Positions 23,502-35,300 of a DNA stretch of 64,000 nucleotides are shown here, in pieces; within the stretch, counting starts at the first letter, position 1, and the number at the start of each line of letters is the position of its first letter. Under the pieces are notes generated by a model. The model worked only from the letters and a program-made list of their open reading frames with translations. It searched no databases and had not been told where the DNA came from. Origin of the DNA: Echiichthys vipera (taxonomy: Eukaryota; Chordata; Actinopteri; Perciformes; Trachinidae). The DNA lies in assembly GCA_963691815.1 (NCBI GenBank), contig OY829665.1:21164685-21228684 (forward strand). The letters run 5' to 3'. The position numbers and the translations under genes were made by a program.

Positions 23502-26500
23502 TCATGAGAACTGGATCTGTTGTACGGTGGGGATCTGCAACACAGACACAGAGTTTAGCTGGAGACGGTGTGTGTTTTTCTCCCAACGTATTTCTCATCT
23601 CATCGTGATCAGCGTAGGAACTCTCAAAGAAGTGATGCAAGCAATGAATTCAACCAGTGAACTGCAGTTTACCTGTTGATATGAGGTGGTGTACACCATG
23701 ACGTTCTGCTGCTGACCGTCTGCCGTGATGATCCCAGCTGGCAGTGGATTTGCTGATGAGGGCAGAAATGTGGGTTTAATGAGACTGAACTTTAAACGTA
23801 AAGAGCAGGACGGTCAGAGAAAGTTAAAAAAAAGAAACGAAAAAGCTGGATCAAAACAGGTTTAATAACAACTACAATTACAGCCGTTTGGTTGTAGGAC
23901 TCCTCCAACCAGTCAAACTGCAGTTTTCATCCAAACTGTCCAGACTTACAAAATATGTATGTAGAGAAGACTTTGAAAGATCTGAATTGGATGGATGGAT
24001 CAGCACACGGTGCGTTAACATGCAGTTTAAAACCCAATCATATTCAGGTTAAGGGCATACTCCGGTTTTCAAACACCATGTAAGCCCCATAACCCAGGCA
24101 AAATTGAAGTTCTTATATCCTGGTTAACAGACTCCTTTAGTAACCGGAGTTCTCTTGTAAACGCTTTACCCGGGTTATTATCGTCTGCGCATGTGCCAGG
24201 GTTGCTCCCCCCTCCCCAGGGGTGGCTTTTGACCCGGAAATAGAATAAACCAGGAAGCAACGGCGCCGAAAACAACATGAAACAAACAACAACAATAAAG
24301 CGTTAAATTTAATACGAGGGAGGACTTTATCACAGCAAGTAACATCACTACCAAGAAGACCTGTTTCTGTCGTAATTCTGTCCAAAAGTCGTCCGTTTCC
24401 ACACGCTTTTTTATTTTTGACAAAGGTGAACAGGGGAAAAATAAGCCGTATTTCGACCAGCTGTTTATTGGCGGAGCTCCACCTACTGTACCGGAGGAAG
24501 AGTTACACCATCATTTTCTCATCCAACCCCCTCTCGTGTATACGTGGGAACTTATTATACATACAATATTCTGGTTATTCCCTTAACCGGGGTACAGCCA
24601 TTTTCGGGTTACTGGTGCATGTGAGTTTCAAGTTCTGTGTCACCAGTTCAGTATCTGACCAATGTCTCCCCTTCTGTTCCTGAGTTATGGTGGTGAATAA
24701 TGAAAAGAGCCAGTTTGATGACACATTGTAGTTGAGCTTTGACCTTTTGGACAGAAAATATCTTAACTTCGCTAATTTATCCCAGTAGACATTTCTGTGA
24801 AATGTTAGAATGGACGTACATGCATTTTGTGAAGTCAGTGACTTTTGAAGCATAAAAACAAAACACGAGGACCAACTGGAAAAGATTTGAACCAATTATT
24901 AGGGCTACTCGGCCAAAAAAAAAGGGGAAATATGTCTTTCTAGTGTGATTAAACAGATGATGTAAGATGTTGTGGACACGCTGCATAACCGTTTTTATCA
25001 CGATTATCTTGTTTTTACCAAAATGTGATGGATTGCCAGGCTCTACCGTTCATACTTACTGAAGCTATCGTCTGTGAGATCATCTCCCAGGCCCTCTCCC
25101 ACCGCCACTCCAGGAATCCCCTTCTCCCCCTTCATGGCCTGGAAAAACCCCAGAGGGACAGAAACCATTAGACAGAGCACAGCAACATGTGGAACCAAAC
25201 AAGAATGTGGTGCCAATTGGAAATTAACGGAGTCCATTTTCAGGCCTTTGCAGTCTCACAGAAAACCAGGAGATTAAATGATAACTAGGCCAATTTTAAA
25301 AATCATATGTGTTATTCCTATGCTCCAAAAATATCATTGAACATTAACACCTCTCCCAAATCCAAAAACTAGATTGCTAAAACTTACATTTGTGACGTCA
25401 TCAAGTATATTGTGAGGAGCTGCTCCCTAGACAATGAATTGAAAGATGTTATAGATGACACTGAATGTTGTGAGGGACATTTTCTGTTTGACAGCGGACA
25501 ACATTACAACAGAATCAAGATCATTTGGGAAGAACAAAGAAAACATTTAATGTGTGAAGCAGCTCAACACGTTATACTTGATGACGTCGCAAGTTTAAGA
25601 CTTCTCTGGGTTCTTCTGGCTTTGAGAGAAAGTAGCTCATGTTCCCAAATATTGACTGAACTTTCCTTGTCTGTGCAATTCTTAATTAAGGTGGTGTTCC
25701 CTTTAAAAGCAGCATTAGACATTATATTATTACTTCCCCCAGTAATGTGCAGTGTAAAGCCCAGTTCAGAGAAAAGATTGGCAACGAGTCCAGTTGAAAC
25801 TTGCAGCTACTTGCAACGTGCAGGTCTGCAACGTTCTGAGACCTGCCAGTTCAGACCAGTGAGACGAGGTGAGATGGTGTATCGTCTCCATAGCAACGCC
25901 TCTTTGTACTTCCGTTTTAGCTTCTGACTTTTCAGGCTTTTTTCTTGGCTGAATATAATTTGTAGCTTTATAAAACATAAACGAGAACAGAGATGAGATA
26001 CCCTCTACAGCGGCATTTATACTTGTGATGAAACGGCGAAAACGTTTCATTCCCTGATTCACGGCTTTGTTCTGGATTACGGCCGGAGCTCACTCTCCTT
26101 ATTTATTGTATTGCTCGCTCGACCCTCTCTCTCATATTGGCTTTTTCAGCCAGCTGACAGTTTGTCAGTGACTTGACCAGCTGACTTTGCTAAGGCTTAA
26201 TTGTCCGTTGGAGCAGGTGACGTGTGTTACGTTCTAAAACCAGCTGCTGGAGATTTGACAAGTTTAAACGCAGGCAACAACATCAGCCAGCTAGATTCAC
26301 AACGAGACGGTTAGTTCCCACCGCTGCAACTTTCACCTGCAATGTTCTAAAACAGGTTTGTTGCGCTGCAAATCTTTGGTCTGAACTGGGCTTAAGGGAG
26401 AACAGTTCCCAATACAGTAGTTATGATGCTAATCCAAATAATGCTGCGTTACTGCCTTAACTCACTGCTGCTCTTATGAGTGACTATGCAAAGAAAATGT

Positions 26501-28331
26501 AAATTCATAAAAACATGCTAATACAGCAGTGGTATAGCCACAGTGGATATTCTATTAAATTCTGAACAGTAAAAAATATCAACATTTCAAAATAAATCAA
26601 GTATTAATACTTTTCTAATTTTGACCTCCAATGTATACTGACTGTATCCTGTGGGGATTCAGAGGCTGCAGTGTACTCTACTCCTGTAAGTTTATTGTTA
26701 TGTTCCAATAAAGGAAGTACAATGGATTCAGGTCTAAAAGGAGCTGGCTGAACAGGTTGTACATCACTAATAAAGTAATATAGTAATGTTACCAGTTATT
26801 TAACTCATCACTTTTGATACCGAGTACAGGAATAAGTAAAGTTATTAAAATTATTACTTTTTAAAAAGGTAAATAGTAAGTTACTAAACTTCCTTAGTAA
26901 CATGCCTAAGAGTTTTAACGCGGAAAACAAAATACTATTTAAACCTACTCTGATGAAAGTGTTTTTGCCGAAGCTATAAACAGATAAGCAGCGCTATAAA
27001 CCATAATATAAGTGTTTCTGTGGTCACGTGAACCTTAGTTTGTGCCTCACCTCTCTGAACTTTTGCAGGTAAAGCTTCAGCGGCTCCACGTACATGTCGA
27101 AGCCCAGCGTGGACATGGCGAACAGGATGTCCTCCCCGTTGATGGTCTTCCTCTTCTCCTGGTGGCAGCGCTCACTCGCCTCTGATGTGATGAAGCTGAT
27201 GAACTCGCTCACACACTCCTGCACGCACTCCTTGGCGTCTTTCGCAATCTGTGGAAAACAGAAACACATTTTATATTAAAAAAATTTTGCAAAAGAACCA
27301 AAATGTGTGTTCACCATGTCGTGGCAGAAACCGAAACCGATGACCGTGATGAAACCGGTAAATCACTGACCCCTAGTGGGTGTTTGCAGGGATTTTGTCC
27401 AGTGGAAAAGGGGCTTGAGTGACAGGCATGTACATATAAACATGAATTTGTATACTATATTCAGGGTTCCTACACCTTTTCCAGCTGTGGTTAACAACAT
27501 ATTTGTACGGTATATTCAGTATACTTATTATTGCACTTGATCTTCACATTAAATTAGATACTATTGTGCTATAAATCAACGAAATTATGTTTTGTGATGG
27601 CTTTCTACAAACAAAATAATCGTCCCCAAAAAACAATGTCAGAAAATGCGTTTTTTCTGCCTCTCAAATACCGAAATCTTCGGTTTTTCTCTGTTTTATA
27701 TCAGATATGCCATCCCATATGAGCTAAATCTTAAGCAGTTTCAAGCACCTTACTTAAAATCCAAGCAATTTTCAAACCTTGAAAACACCACATTAAAATC
27801 CAAGAGTTTTCAAAGATTTCCAGCACTTGTACAAACCCTGTAATTATAATGCAAAAAAAGTAAAAAATAAAAAACATTGGTAATGACACTTTCCTTCTCC
27901 CTGGCACTGACCTTCCCAGTCTGAGGAACAGCATTCTTCATTATGCGAGCCACGTTGGCAATGGGAAGATAGATGTCCTGCTCCCTGAAGTTCTCTTTGA
28001 TACCGCTGTCGTCATGGTCATTCAGACTCTCCTCCGCGTCGTCTACAGAAAACAAACAACACAGAAATGTTTTGCCACGATCTTTAAATTAATACATAGC
28101 TAGCCGTGTAAAGAATGGGTCGAAGGGTAGTGTGCTGAGATGTGAGCTCATCAGATCAGCTCTATGTGACCCAAGCTAAAACACAGCAACTCTGCTGGTT
28201 GTTGTTTCCGATGAGCTAAACTGCGGCTGCTCCTCACCATCTTGAGACTGGAGAACGTAATGACCGGATGCCATGTACTCTCCGGTGATCCCCAGCTGGG
28301 AGGCGTCCGTGGTTGAGCTGTCTCCGTCCAT
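23502..28331 (-). CDS. nfyb: Nuclear transcription factor Y subunit beta
   Basis: NF-YB pairs with NF-YC through a histone fold and recruits NF-YA to bind CCAAT boxes in promoters. Coding exons, in transcript order: 28331-28238, 28042-27912, 27248-27051, 25138-25060, 23752-23673 and 23534-23502. All have GT/AG borders and consistent phases, giving 204 residues (human is 207). The ATG is the first codon of its exon, directly after the acceptor. Residues about 49-141 are the H2B-like histone fold: EQDIYLPIANVARIMKNAVP, then ECVSEFISFITSEASERCHQ and TINGEDILFAMSTLGFD. The tail TTSYQQ-IPTVQQIQFS ends the protein as in other vertebrates. A non-coding first exon ends at 30692. Introns carry several mobile elements. 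The gene is complete and appears functional. Confidence 0.96.
23831..25059. other. nfyb intron, no further gene seen
   Basis: Most of the intron between nfyb exons ending 25060 and starting 23752. A stretch around 24060-24620 has paired words (CCTGGTTAACAG near 24119 and CCCTTAACCGGGG near 24583) that hint at an old inverted-repeat element, but the ends are not clear enough to name. No exon on either strand. Confidence 0.35.
25755..26395. mobile_element. TIR DNA transposon, non-autonomous
   Basis: The left end TAAAGCCCAGTTCAGA and the right end TCTGAACTGGGCTTA are inverted repeats of about 25 bp with few mismatches. The interior also has words on opposite strands near each end (GCAACGTGCAGGTCTGCAAC, CACCTGCAATGTTC). 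It is inserted in the nfyb intron between 25138 and 27051. No transposase. Superfamily not assigned. Confidence 0.6.
27462..27840. mobile_element. Short TIR element in an nfyb intron
   Basis: Starts CAGGGTTCCTACACCTTTTC and ends CACTTGTACAAACCCTG, i.e. CAGGGTT inverted ends as in hAT-type MITEs of fish. No clean target duplication could be seen. The interior contains TTTTCAAACCTTGAAAAC type sequence and no gene. Confidence 0.5.
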
Positions 28332-28479
28332 CTGCAACACAAAGACACATGACCATCTCATTTCAACATCTGAAGCTAAAGCAACATACCGGCAAAGCCT
28401 AAATGTAAAGCATCTCACATTCACTCCATGAGTTTGACACCTGTTTTAATGCCCAAGCTTAAGCAGAATCTGAAATACT

Positions 28480-29000
28480 TCAATAATCCCCGGGGGGAAA
28501 TTATTTTTTAAAAAGTGAACTCAAAGACCGGAGCAGTAACAGGCAGCATGCAACTTTCGCACATGCACACTCACTATATTGCTATTCCGGCAGTATACAC
28601 ATACTAAAGACATGTGTTTTTTTATATTGAAAGTCTTCATGTGGTACAGTAGCTCTAATGCAATTGAGCTCCTAACTCCTAACTTAACCCACCACTTAAG
28701 TGCAATAATGTAATTTTACTGCTAATTTCTGCCATATAGTCATACATATTTTATCTTATACGTTTCTACTCACTTGTCGGATTTCATTTCCCATCAATTA
28801 CCTGTATTCTTGCCTCTACTTTCTATATTTAACTAAGAGTGTATTGTTTTAATTTCTATATGTATTTAGCACAAAGGTTATTGTTTGTCTTGTACTGTAT
28901 TTTTTATAAGCTCCTTATTTTCTACACAAGTGTTTTGTAAACTGCTGGAATTTCACTTTCCTTGCGGGAGTCACCCCAAAGGGATCAATAATTATCCCAC
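28480..29000. repeat. LINE-type 3' tail fragments in nfyb intron 1
   Basis: CAATAATCCCCGGGGGGAAA at about 28481-28500 and CCTTGCGGGAGTCACCCCAA followed by GGGATCAATAATTATCC at about 28961-29000 resemble 3' ends of fish L2-type elements in opposite orientation. The same tail type closes the large L2 copy at 37672. The DNA between them is AT-rich and unassigned. Confidence 0.35.
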
Positions 29001-29224
29001 TGCCTTGGCGAAGAAGCAGGTGTGGTATTGTGCCAGATGTTGCATACATTCATTTATGCATTTATTTTTGATTTTGGTGGGTGCAGTCGTCCATAACGAA
29101 TCATTTGGTGCCACATCCAATGAGATTGTACTTCAGCGCACATTTCTATTCGGGTCATAAGCGTTAACTTTTCCATTTTAAAGACACAGAGCATGGCAAG
29201 CGGTTTCAACATTTAATCGAATCA

Positions 29225-30200
29225 CACTCCTGTCTATAATTACATTTTAGACATCCATAATAGCATTTCTCCAAGTCAAAACTGAATTCTTATTTATCAG
29301 AATGATAATTCAAGATACCCACAATGACATTCTTCCTATCTGCAATTGTCATTTCAGAAATCCACGACATCATTCTTGCTAGTACAAGTTCATGTGTAAT
29401 GGGCTTTTGATTCTGGATGTCCCCAATTACCTTTTAGATATCTAGAATGAACATTATGGATATCTATTATGTCATTCTTACTAGGGAAATTACAATTGTA
29501 CAAGTGCAATGAAATTTTTACTAGTCAGAATGTTTTTTATTTGTGCCTTGTCATTTCTCAGGTCTCTGCTGATCGTGGTGGAGCCTGCTGCCGTGGTCCT
29601 GCATGACGCTTCCTGCTGCTATTATAATCTATCACTTTAGATGGTCATGTTTCTACTATTCTGCTGTATTAACTGCCATAACATATAAGTCATATTCACA
29701 TTACTATAGATATAATTATAGTTACTGTAAGTGTGTCTGTCTCTATCTTTGTGTCTATCTTTGTCTCTCTCTGTCCATCTTTTCTCTCTTTCTCTCTCCT
29801 TTTCTTCTTCCCTAACCGGTGCTCTGTAAACCATAAATAAGTCATAGAGTGTGGTCTATACCTACTCTGTAAAGTGTCCTGAGATAACTGTTGTTATGAT
29901 TTGGCACTATAAATAAAATTAAATTGAATAGTCAAAACTACATTATGGATATCTGGAATGGTTTTTCATGTTGGTTATCTGAAATTGGAAATATGACTAA
30001 TACCAATTGGATTGCCTGTATGTGTAATGGGGTTTTCCCAGTAAGACATATCTAAAATGTAATTGTGGCTATCCAGAATTGAAAGCAATACACATGAATT
30101 GCAAATATGACGTCATATGTACTAGTGAGAGTGACGTAGTGGATATATGAAATTACAATAGATAGGAAGAACGACTCTTAATTGTTCCTTTTGACTAGGA
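29225..30200. repeat. Degenerate ATATC/ATTAC sub-repeat block
   Basis: Diverged copies of words such as GACATCCATAATAGCATT, GATATCTAGAATGAACATTA, GGATATCTATTATGTCATTC and AATTACAATTGTACAAG recur irregularly and in both orientations. The block is interrupted at about 29640-29935 by a reverse copy of the CAATT-tailed repeat. It is probably an old MITE-like or satellite-like repeat in nfyb intron 1. Confidence 0.4.
29640..29935 (-). repeat. CAATT-tailed fish repeat, reverse copy
   Basis: Reads CTCTGTAAAGTGTCCTGAG, then TTATGATTTGGCACTATAAA and AAATTAAATTGAA, the reverse complement of the copy at 10266-10620. It includes the pyrimidine-rich part (TCTCTTTCTCTCTCC). It is nested in the degenerate block 29225-30200. 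Confidence 0.55.
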
Positions 30201-30691
30201 AGAGATGTATTAAAAGATATCTGCAAATCATCTCCAGCCTGGCTATTAAATGTTAAAGCGTTAGCCATACACCGAGTGCCGTTAGTTGGCTTGAGGACGG
30301 AGATATTTTTAGCCGTCGCGTACGACAGCTAAAACAACCCCCTCCCTCACATTACACGCTGTTATATATGATGAAATGTGTTTGCTCACTCGGGGGAAAA
30401 TATTCTGAATCGAAAGTTGAGGCGACACTGGTGTTACGAGCCACCTGGGCTGTTAGCACCGGAGCTTTAATGTAAAAACGGTGCTAGTTAGTCAGCTGCA
30501 AACGCGCGGCGAGCTCAGTTTACGTTAGCAACCCGCTAAATACATCCATCTGTGTTTAGCTTTCTTGTGCTAACTAGCCGATATCAGCCGATTGGAGCTA
30601 GCTAGCTAGCTAACGTTAGCTAGTTTTCTGGTTTTTTTATACAACAAATCAGTCAAGCGCAGTTAAATGATGCTTTCCAGCGGGCCGTTAC

Positions 30692-30950
30692 CTTCTGTGG
30701 TCAGTTAACATATTCAGGTACACAGTGTGTCTCCAATACATTTTCATTGTCAGTCCGCTGAGACTGGCGCCTGCAGAGAGAGCGTCGGCCTGCTCTTTGT
30801 CACACAGAGCGGTGAAAGACGTGGCCGCGGCCCAAATGTTAAATAGTCGTTTATTAAGTTTCGCCCGCCGGATACTTCCTGATGAGCAGCCCTCATTCAC
30901 TCAGACAACAAATAAAAAATCAGACAGAGACGGACATTTCCATTCGAGCT
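30692..30950 (-). other. nfyb: nfyb non-coding first exon (approximate start)
   Basis: A strong donor (AGAAG then GTAACG, - strand) ends this exon at 30692, and the next nfyb exon starts exactly at its ATG, so a separate 5' untranslated exon is required. The DNA from about 30450 to 31150 is richer in CpG than its surroundings. The transcription start cannot be fixed from sequence alone; the upper border is a guess. Confidence 0.5.
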
Positions 30951-30970
30951 AACGAGAAATCGGTTAGCAA

Positions 30971-30979
30971 TCATTGGCC
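30971..30979 (-). promoter_or_regulatory. NF-Y (CCAAT) box in the nfyb promoter region
   Basis: TCATTGGCC, on the - strand GGCCAATGA, matches the full NF-Y consensus RRCCAATSR. It lies just upstream of the presumed nfyb first exon, in the orientation of the gene. NF-Y contains the nfyb product, so self-regulation is possible. Function is inference. Confidence 0.5.
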
Positions 30980-31859
30980 GGAGCCCTGCACAAACCTGCA
31001 ATGAAGCCCTGGTTGGTTACCTCCCTGAGACGGCTGTTTGGTTGGACAGAAAATGGCTGCGAAAGGACCAGTCCCAGCGCGTAGCCGCGGCTGCACTACC
31101 GCCGCTGGCCGACAGAGGGCCGTGCTGCGTTCAGGGACGCCTCGCAAGCTCCTACATCACAGATTTAAAGCAAATGCAGCATTGGAACATATCCTGTGTG
31201 GTCGAGTGAATGCATACGAGTGTAAAATGTTTCAAAATGTGTATTCAAGCAGACTTATTTTTTTTAATAAAAAGGCTTATCAAGGTCAGGAAAAGACTCA
31301 ATGCATTCTGAAATTACACACATGCAATCAGCACTTTCAGAGCAACGTCTTCCGGTCGTGATCGCGTTGTCAGTGATAATTCCTACATGCATGGCTGCAC
31401 GGGAATGCATCTCTTCTGTCCCAGAAGTTCCCCCAACAGCTTCTTTACCCTCCATCTGGTGATGTTCTTTTAAGCAAAATGCCAACTTGTTTCTGCAAAT
31501 ACTTCAGTTTGAAAGTGCTACACCGAAGGACTGAATACCCGTAGAGCTTATCAAGTTCAACGAAGCGAGTTATGTATATAAAACTGTTCAGAAATGTACT
31601 AACGTTGCACCTCAGTCACTTTGGACAAAAATAAGGTAAGCTGTGTCATCACGAACAGCTTTCCCCGACATCAAAAACGTGTATTGGCAAATGTATGTGT
31701 AGGGTTCCGATAGTTTATTATGTTTATGTGCTGTGTTTTGATTCGTATTGTGTGTTCCTAAACCCTGTTTACCAAGGCTTCCACCATAGACTATAAAAAG
31801 CCCTTCACACACTGAAACTTGATATTCAAGGGTGTCGCCACAAGATGTCGCCCGGTTAC

Positions 31860-31925
31860 CATGGAAATACTACTACTACTACTACTAACAATAATAATAA
31901 TAATAATAATAAGTGGGTGTGTGTG

Positions 31926-31959
<34 letters not shown>

Positions 31960-32055
31960 CATATGTACATACACACACATATATATATACTGTATATATA
32001 TATATATATACACATATGTGTGTGTGTATATATGTGTGTGTGTGTGTGTGTGTCA
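31860..32055. repeat. Compound microsatellite before the txnrd-like gene
   Basis: (CTA)n and (ATA)n at about 31866-31912 are followed by mixed (GT)n, (AT)n and (ACAT)n runs to 32055. Short ORFs here are repeat translations. The array separates the nfyb promoter from the first visible txnrd-like exon. Confidence 0.85.
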
Positions 32056-32384
32056 GTTAATTTTCACTGTACACCATATGTATGCTGATGAATGTTTCTT
32101 TTCCAATTCTGACAGGAAGCACAAAAACAAACATCCGCAACTTGTATAACTAATCACACGTTTTGAATGTTGCCGTACATGTTTTTACAGGTCAAGTGTC
32201 AACATTTAAAAATGCCTGTCAGTGGACTTCATTCAGTGCAATCCACATCGAGCCTGCAGCCACAAGAGCTCAGAGTCCAAAGTCCCTTCACACTGAATGT
32301 TTGTGCTTTTGTTTTTGTGTGTCCCTGCTTCTAGGACTAACACCAGAGTCTAGTTCTCAGTGTCCAGACTTGCAGCAGTAAAGC

Positions 32385-35300
32385 ATGGACCCGCCAACCG
32401 GGCCTCCAATGGGGCCTTATGACTATGACCTGCTGGTTATTGGAGGGGGGGCAGGAGGCCTGGCTGTTGCAAAGGTAAGTTTAATCCTTACAGTTCAGTA
32501 CTACTATAATGGTTTAATACTATTCAGCATTTTTTTGCTTTCGACTTTTCTTTTGTTCTATTTTTGCTAGCTTTGAGAAAAGGAGTAATGGCAGAAAGCA
32601 TGGCCAAGAGAATGTTATCATGTGTTCTTATACATATGTACACTCTTTACATAGATACAGTATTAGAGGCAAAGCAAAGGTTGAATCTGTACACACTTAT
32701 TTGCTCCCACAAGCATTTGTTTATCCACTGCTGCTTTGCAACTATTTATTTTATATTTTTGTCGCTTTGCTTTGTTATGGAAATAAATGAAACATGTCTT
32801 GGTTTGGACTAGCATTGAGTCAAAACAAGACATTGGAAGACAGCATTTTTGTGTTTCAGGAATCTGTTATCGTCCGTTTTTTATTGTAACGGCAGCCATA
32901 GCATTTTGGAAACGATGAAGTAATCATTGGGCACAGGTGACAACAATATGATAAATGGTGCAAGTACCTAGGGAAGCAACCAAAACATAATAAACAGAAA
33001 AGGAAATGGAATGATAAAAGGAAGGAACAAATATCGGAGAAAAATGTGGAAAAATAAATAAATAAAATGAAAGAAAGATGATAGAAAATACAAATTTACA
33101 TAAAAGCGTTAAGGGGATAATGTGTCAAGAATGTAGCTGTAAAAAGCCTCTCTGCTCATTATTAAATACGATTTATATCACCCCTCCTTGACATGATAGG
33201 TATTTTGACAAGAGACATCACTGTCTTTGATTGTGTAAAGATTTTTAAAGCGTCTATAAATTACATTTTTTTTATTACACATTATTTGTTGAATAATCCG
33301 TTCTGATTGGTCAATTCCAGCATTCTTTGAAAATACTTTTCATTGGTCAACTATTTAATTCACACAGGAGTAGAGAAAAATAAGCTGTACCATGTGGTTA
33401 TTTCATGTAGACTCTTTATTTACCAGAGAACATGCTACATTGTGATATACCCTCACCGGCCACTTTATCAGGTACACCTGGCTAGTACCGTGTTGGACCC
33501 CCTTTTGCCTTCAGAACGTCTTTAATCCTTCGTGGCACAGATTCACCAAGGTTCTGGAAACATTCCTCAGAGAGCTTGGTCCATATTGACATGACAGCTT
33601 CTCGCAGTTGCTGCAGATTTGTCAGCTGCACGTCCATGATGCCAATCTCCCGTTCCACCACATCCCAAAGGTGCTCTATTGGACTGAGATCTGGTGACTG
33701 TGGAGCCATTTGAGTACAGTGAACTCATCGTCATGTTCAAGAAACCAGTCTGAGATAATTCGCTCTTTATGATATGGAGTGTTCTCCTGCTGGAAGTAGT
33801 ATCAGAAGATGGGTCCACTGGGGTCAGCAACAATACTCAGGTAGGCTGTGGCGTTGACGATGCTCAATTGGTACTAATGGGCCCAAAGTGTGCCAAAAAA
33901 AATATCCCCCACACCGTTACACCACCACCAGCCTGAACCAATGTTGCAGCAGAAACCAAGACTCATCAGACCAGGCAACGTTTTTGGTGAGCCGGTGCGA
34001 ATTGTAGCCTCAGTTTCCTGTTTTTAGCTGACAGGAGTGGCACCGGTGTGGGGTTCTTCTGCTGAAGCCAATACGCCTCAAGGTTCGACGTGTTGTGTGT
34101 TCACAGATGCTCTCCTGCATTCCTCTGTTGTAACCAGTGGATATTTGAGTTACCTCTGGCATCATCAAGGCATTTACGCCCACAGAACTGCCGCTCACTG
34201 GATCTTTTCTCTTTTTGGGACCATTCTCTGCAAACCCTAGAGATGGTTGTGCGTGAAAATCCCAGTAGATCAGCAGTTTGTGAAATACTCAGAGCAGCCC
34301 GTCTGGCACCAACAACCACGCCACGTTCAAAGTCACTTCAATCACCTTTCTTCCCCGTTCTTTGAACTGCAGCACATCCTCTTCACCTTGTCTACATGCC
34401 TGAATGCATTGAGTTGCTGCCATGTGATTGGCTGATTAGACATTTGCGTTAACGAGCAGTTGGACAGGTGTACCTAATAAAGTGGCCGGTGTGGTATATC
34501 GTTACACAGATATGAAATTACCTTTATAGGGATCAAATATTTTAGAGTTATCACCCAGCCCCAGTTTTTAGTTCCTCTGTATGCATCCAGCTGTAACTCC
34601 TGCTCCACTCCGAGTGGTTAGAGGACACTGCACTAACTCCCCCTCATAATTACTGCTAATCTGGTCAGTGAACGCACACTTTAAGCAACGCTCAGATAAT
34701 TATCATATTAATGGTCTTTATGGTAATGGGATGATCTATGAGCAGCTCTTGAGGAAAGTAGAAATGAGATGAGGGGGCAGGAGCTGGGATTGTTGAGGAG
34801 GACACATGCTTAACCCGTTTCAATATTTAATTTCCCTCTCTTTCTCTTTGCTGCCTGACTCTGTCGCTCTCATTGAATCTGTTTTTCTCTTCTCTCGCTC
34901 CGTCAGGAGGCGGCGGGGTTGAGGAGAAAGGTGCTGATCCTTGACCTCGTGGCTCCCTCTCTAAGAGGCACCAAGAGGGGTGAGTGTTTAATTCACATGC
35001 TGATTATGAAACTCTTCTCTTCTCCAGTTTTGCAGGTGTGTTATATTTCATACACTCTTCTTTCTTTTTTCTTTTGTCCTCTCCTTTCCTCCAGAACTGG
35101 GAGGTTCCAGTCTCAACACGGACAGCATCCGGAAATTTCTCCAACAGGCATCTCTGCTGGGAAAAGCCATTAAAGACTCTCAGAAATATGGCTGGAGGTT
35201 GAATAAGCATGGTAAGTAAATGCTTGACTATTTCTAAACTATTTATAATTCAAAGCTTTAAATTAAATCAAAATTTATGATCCACATTTGAAGTCAATTC

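Noticed and set aside
25412..25927. 171-residue ORF in an nfyb intron
   Set aside because: It runs into the left end of a TIR transposon, has no similarity and no start context; the - strand gene nfyb explains the region.
31038..31361. 107-residue ORF starting MVGQKMAAKG near the nfyb promoter
   Set aside because: GC-rich promoter DNA gives long frames. No known protein start matches and the frame ends in AT-rich sequence without a donor. It could contain a non-coding exon of the txnrd-like gene, but that cannot be shown.
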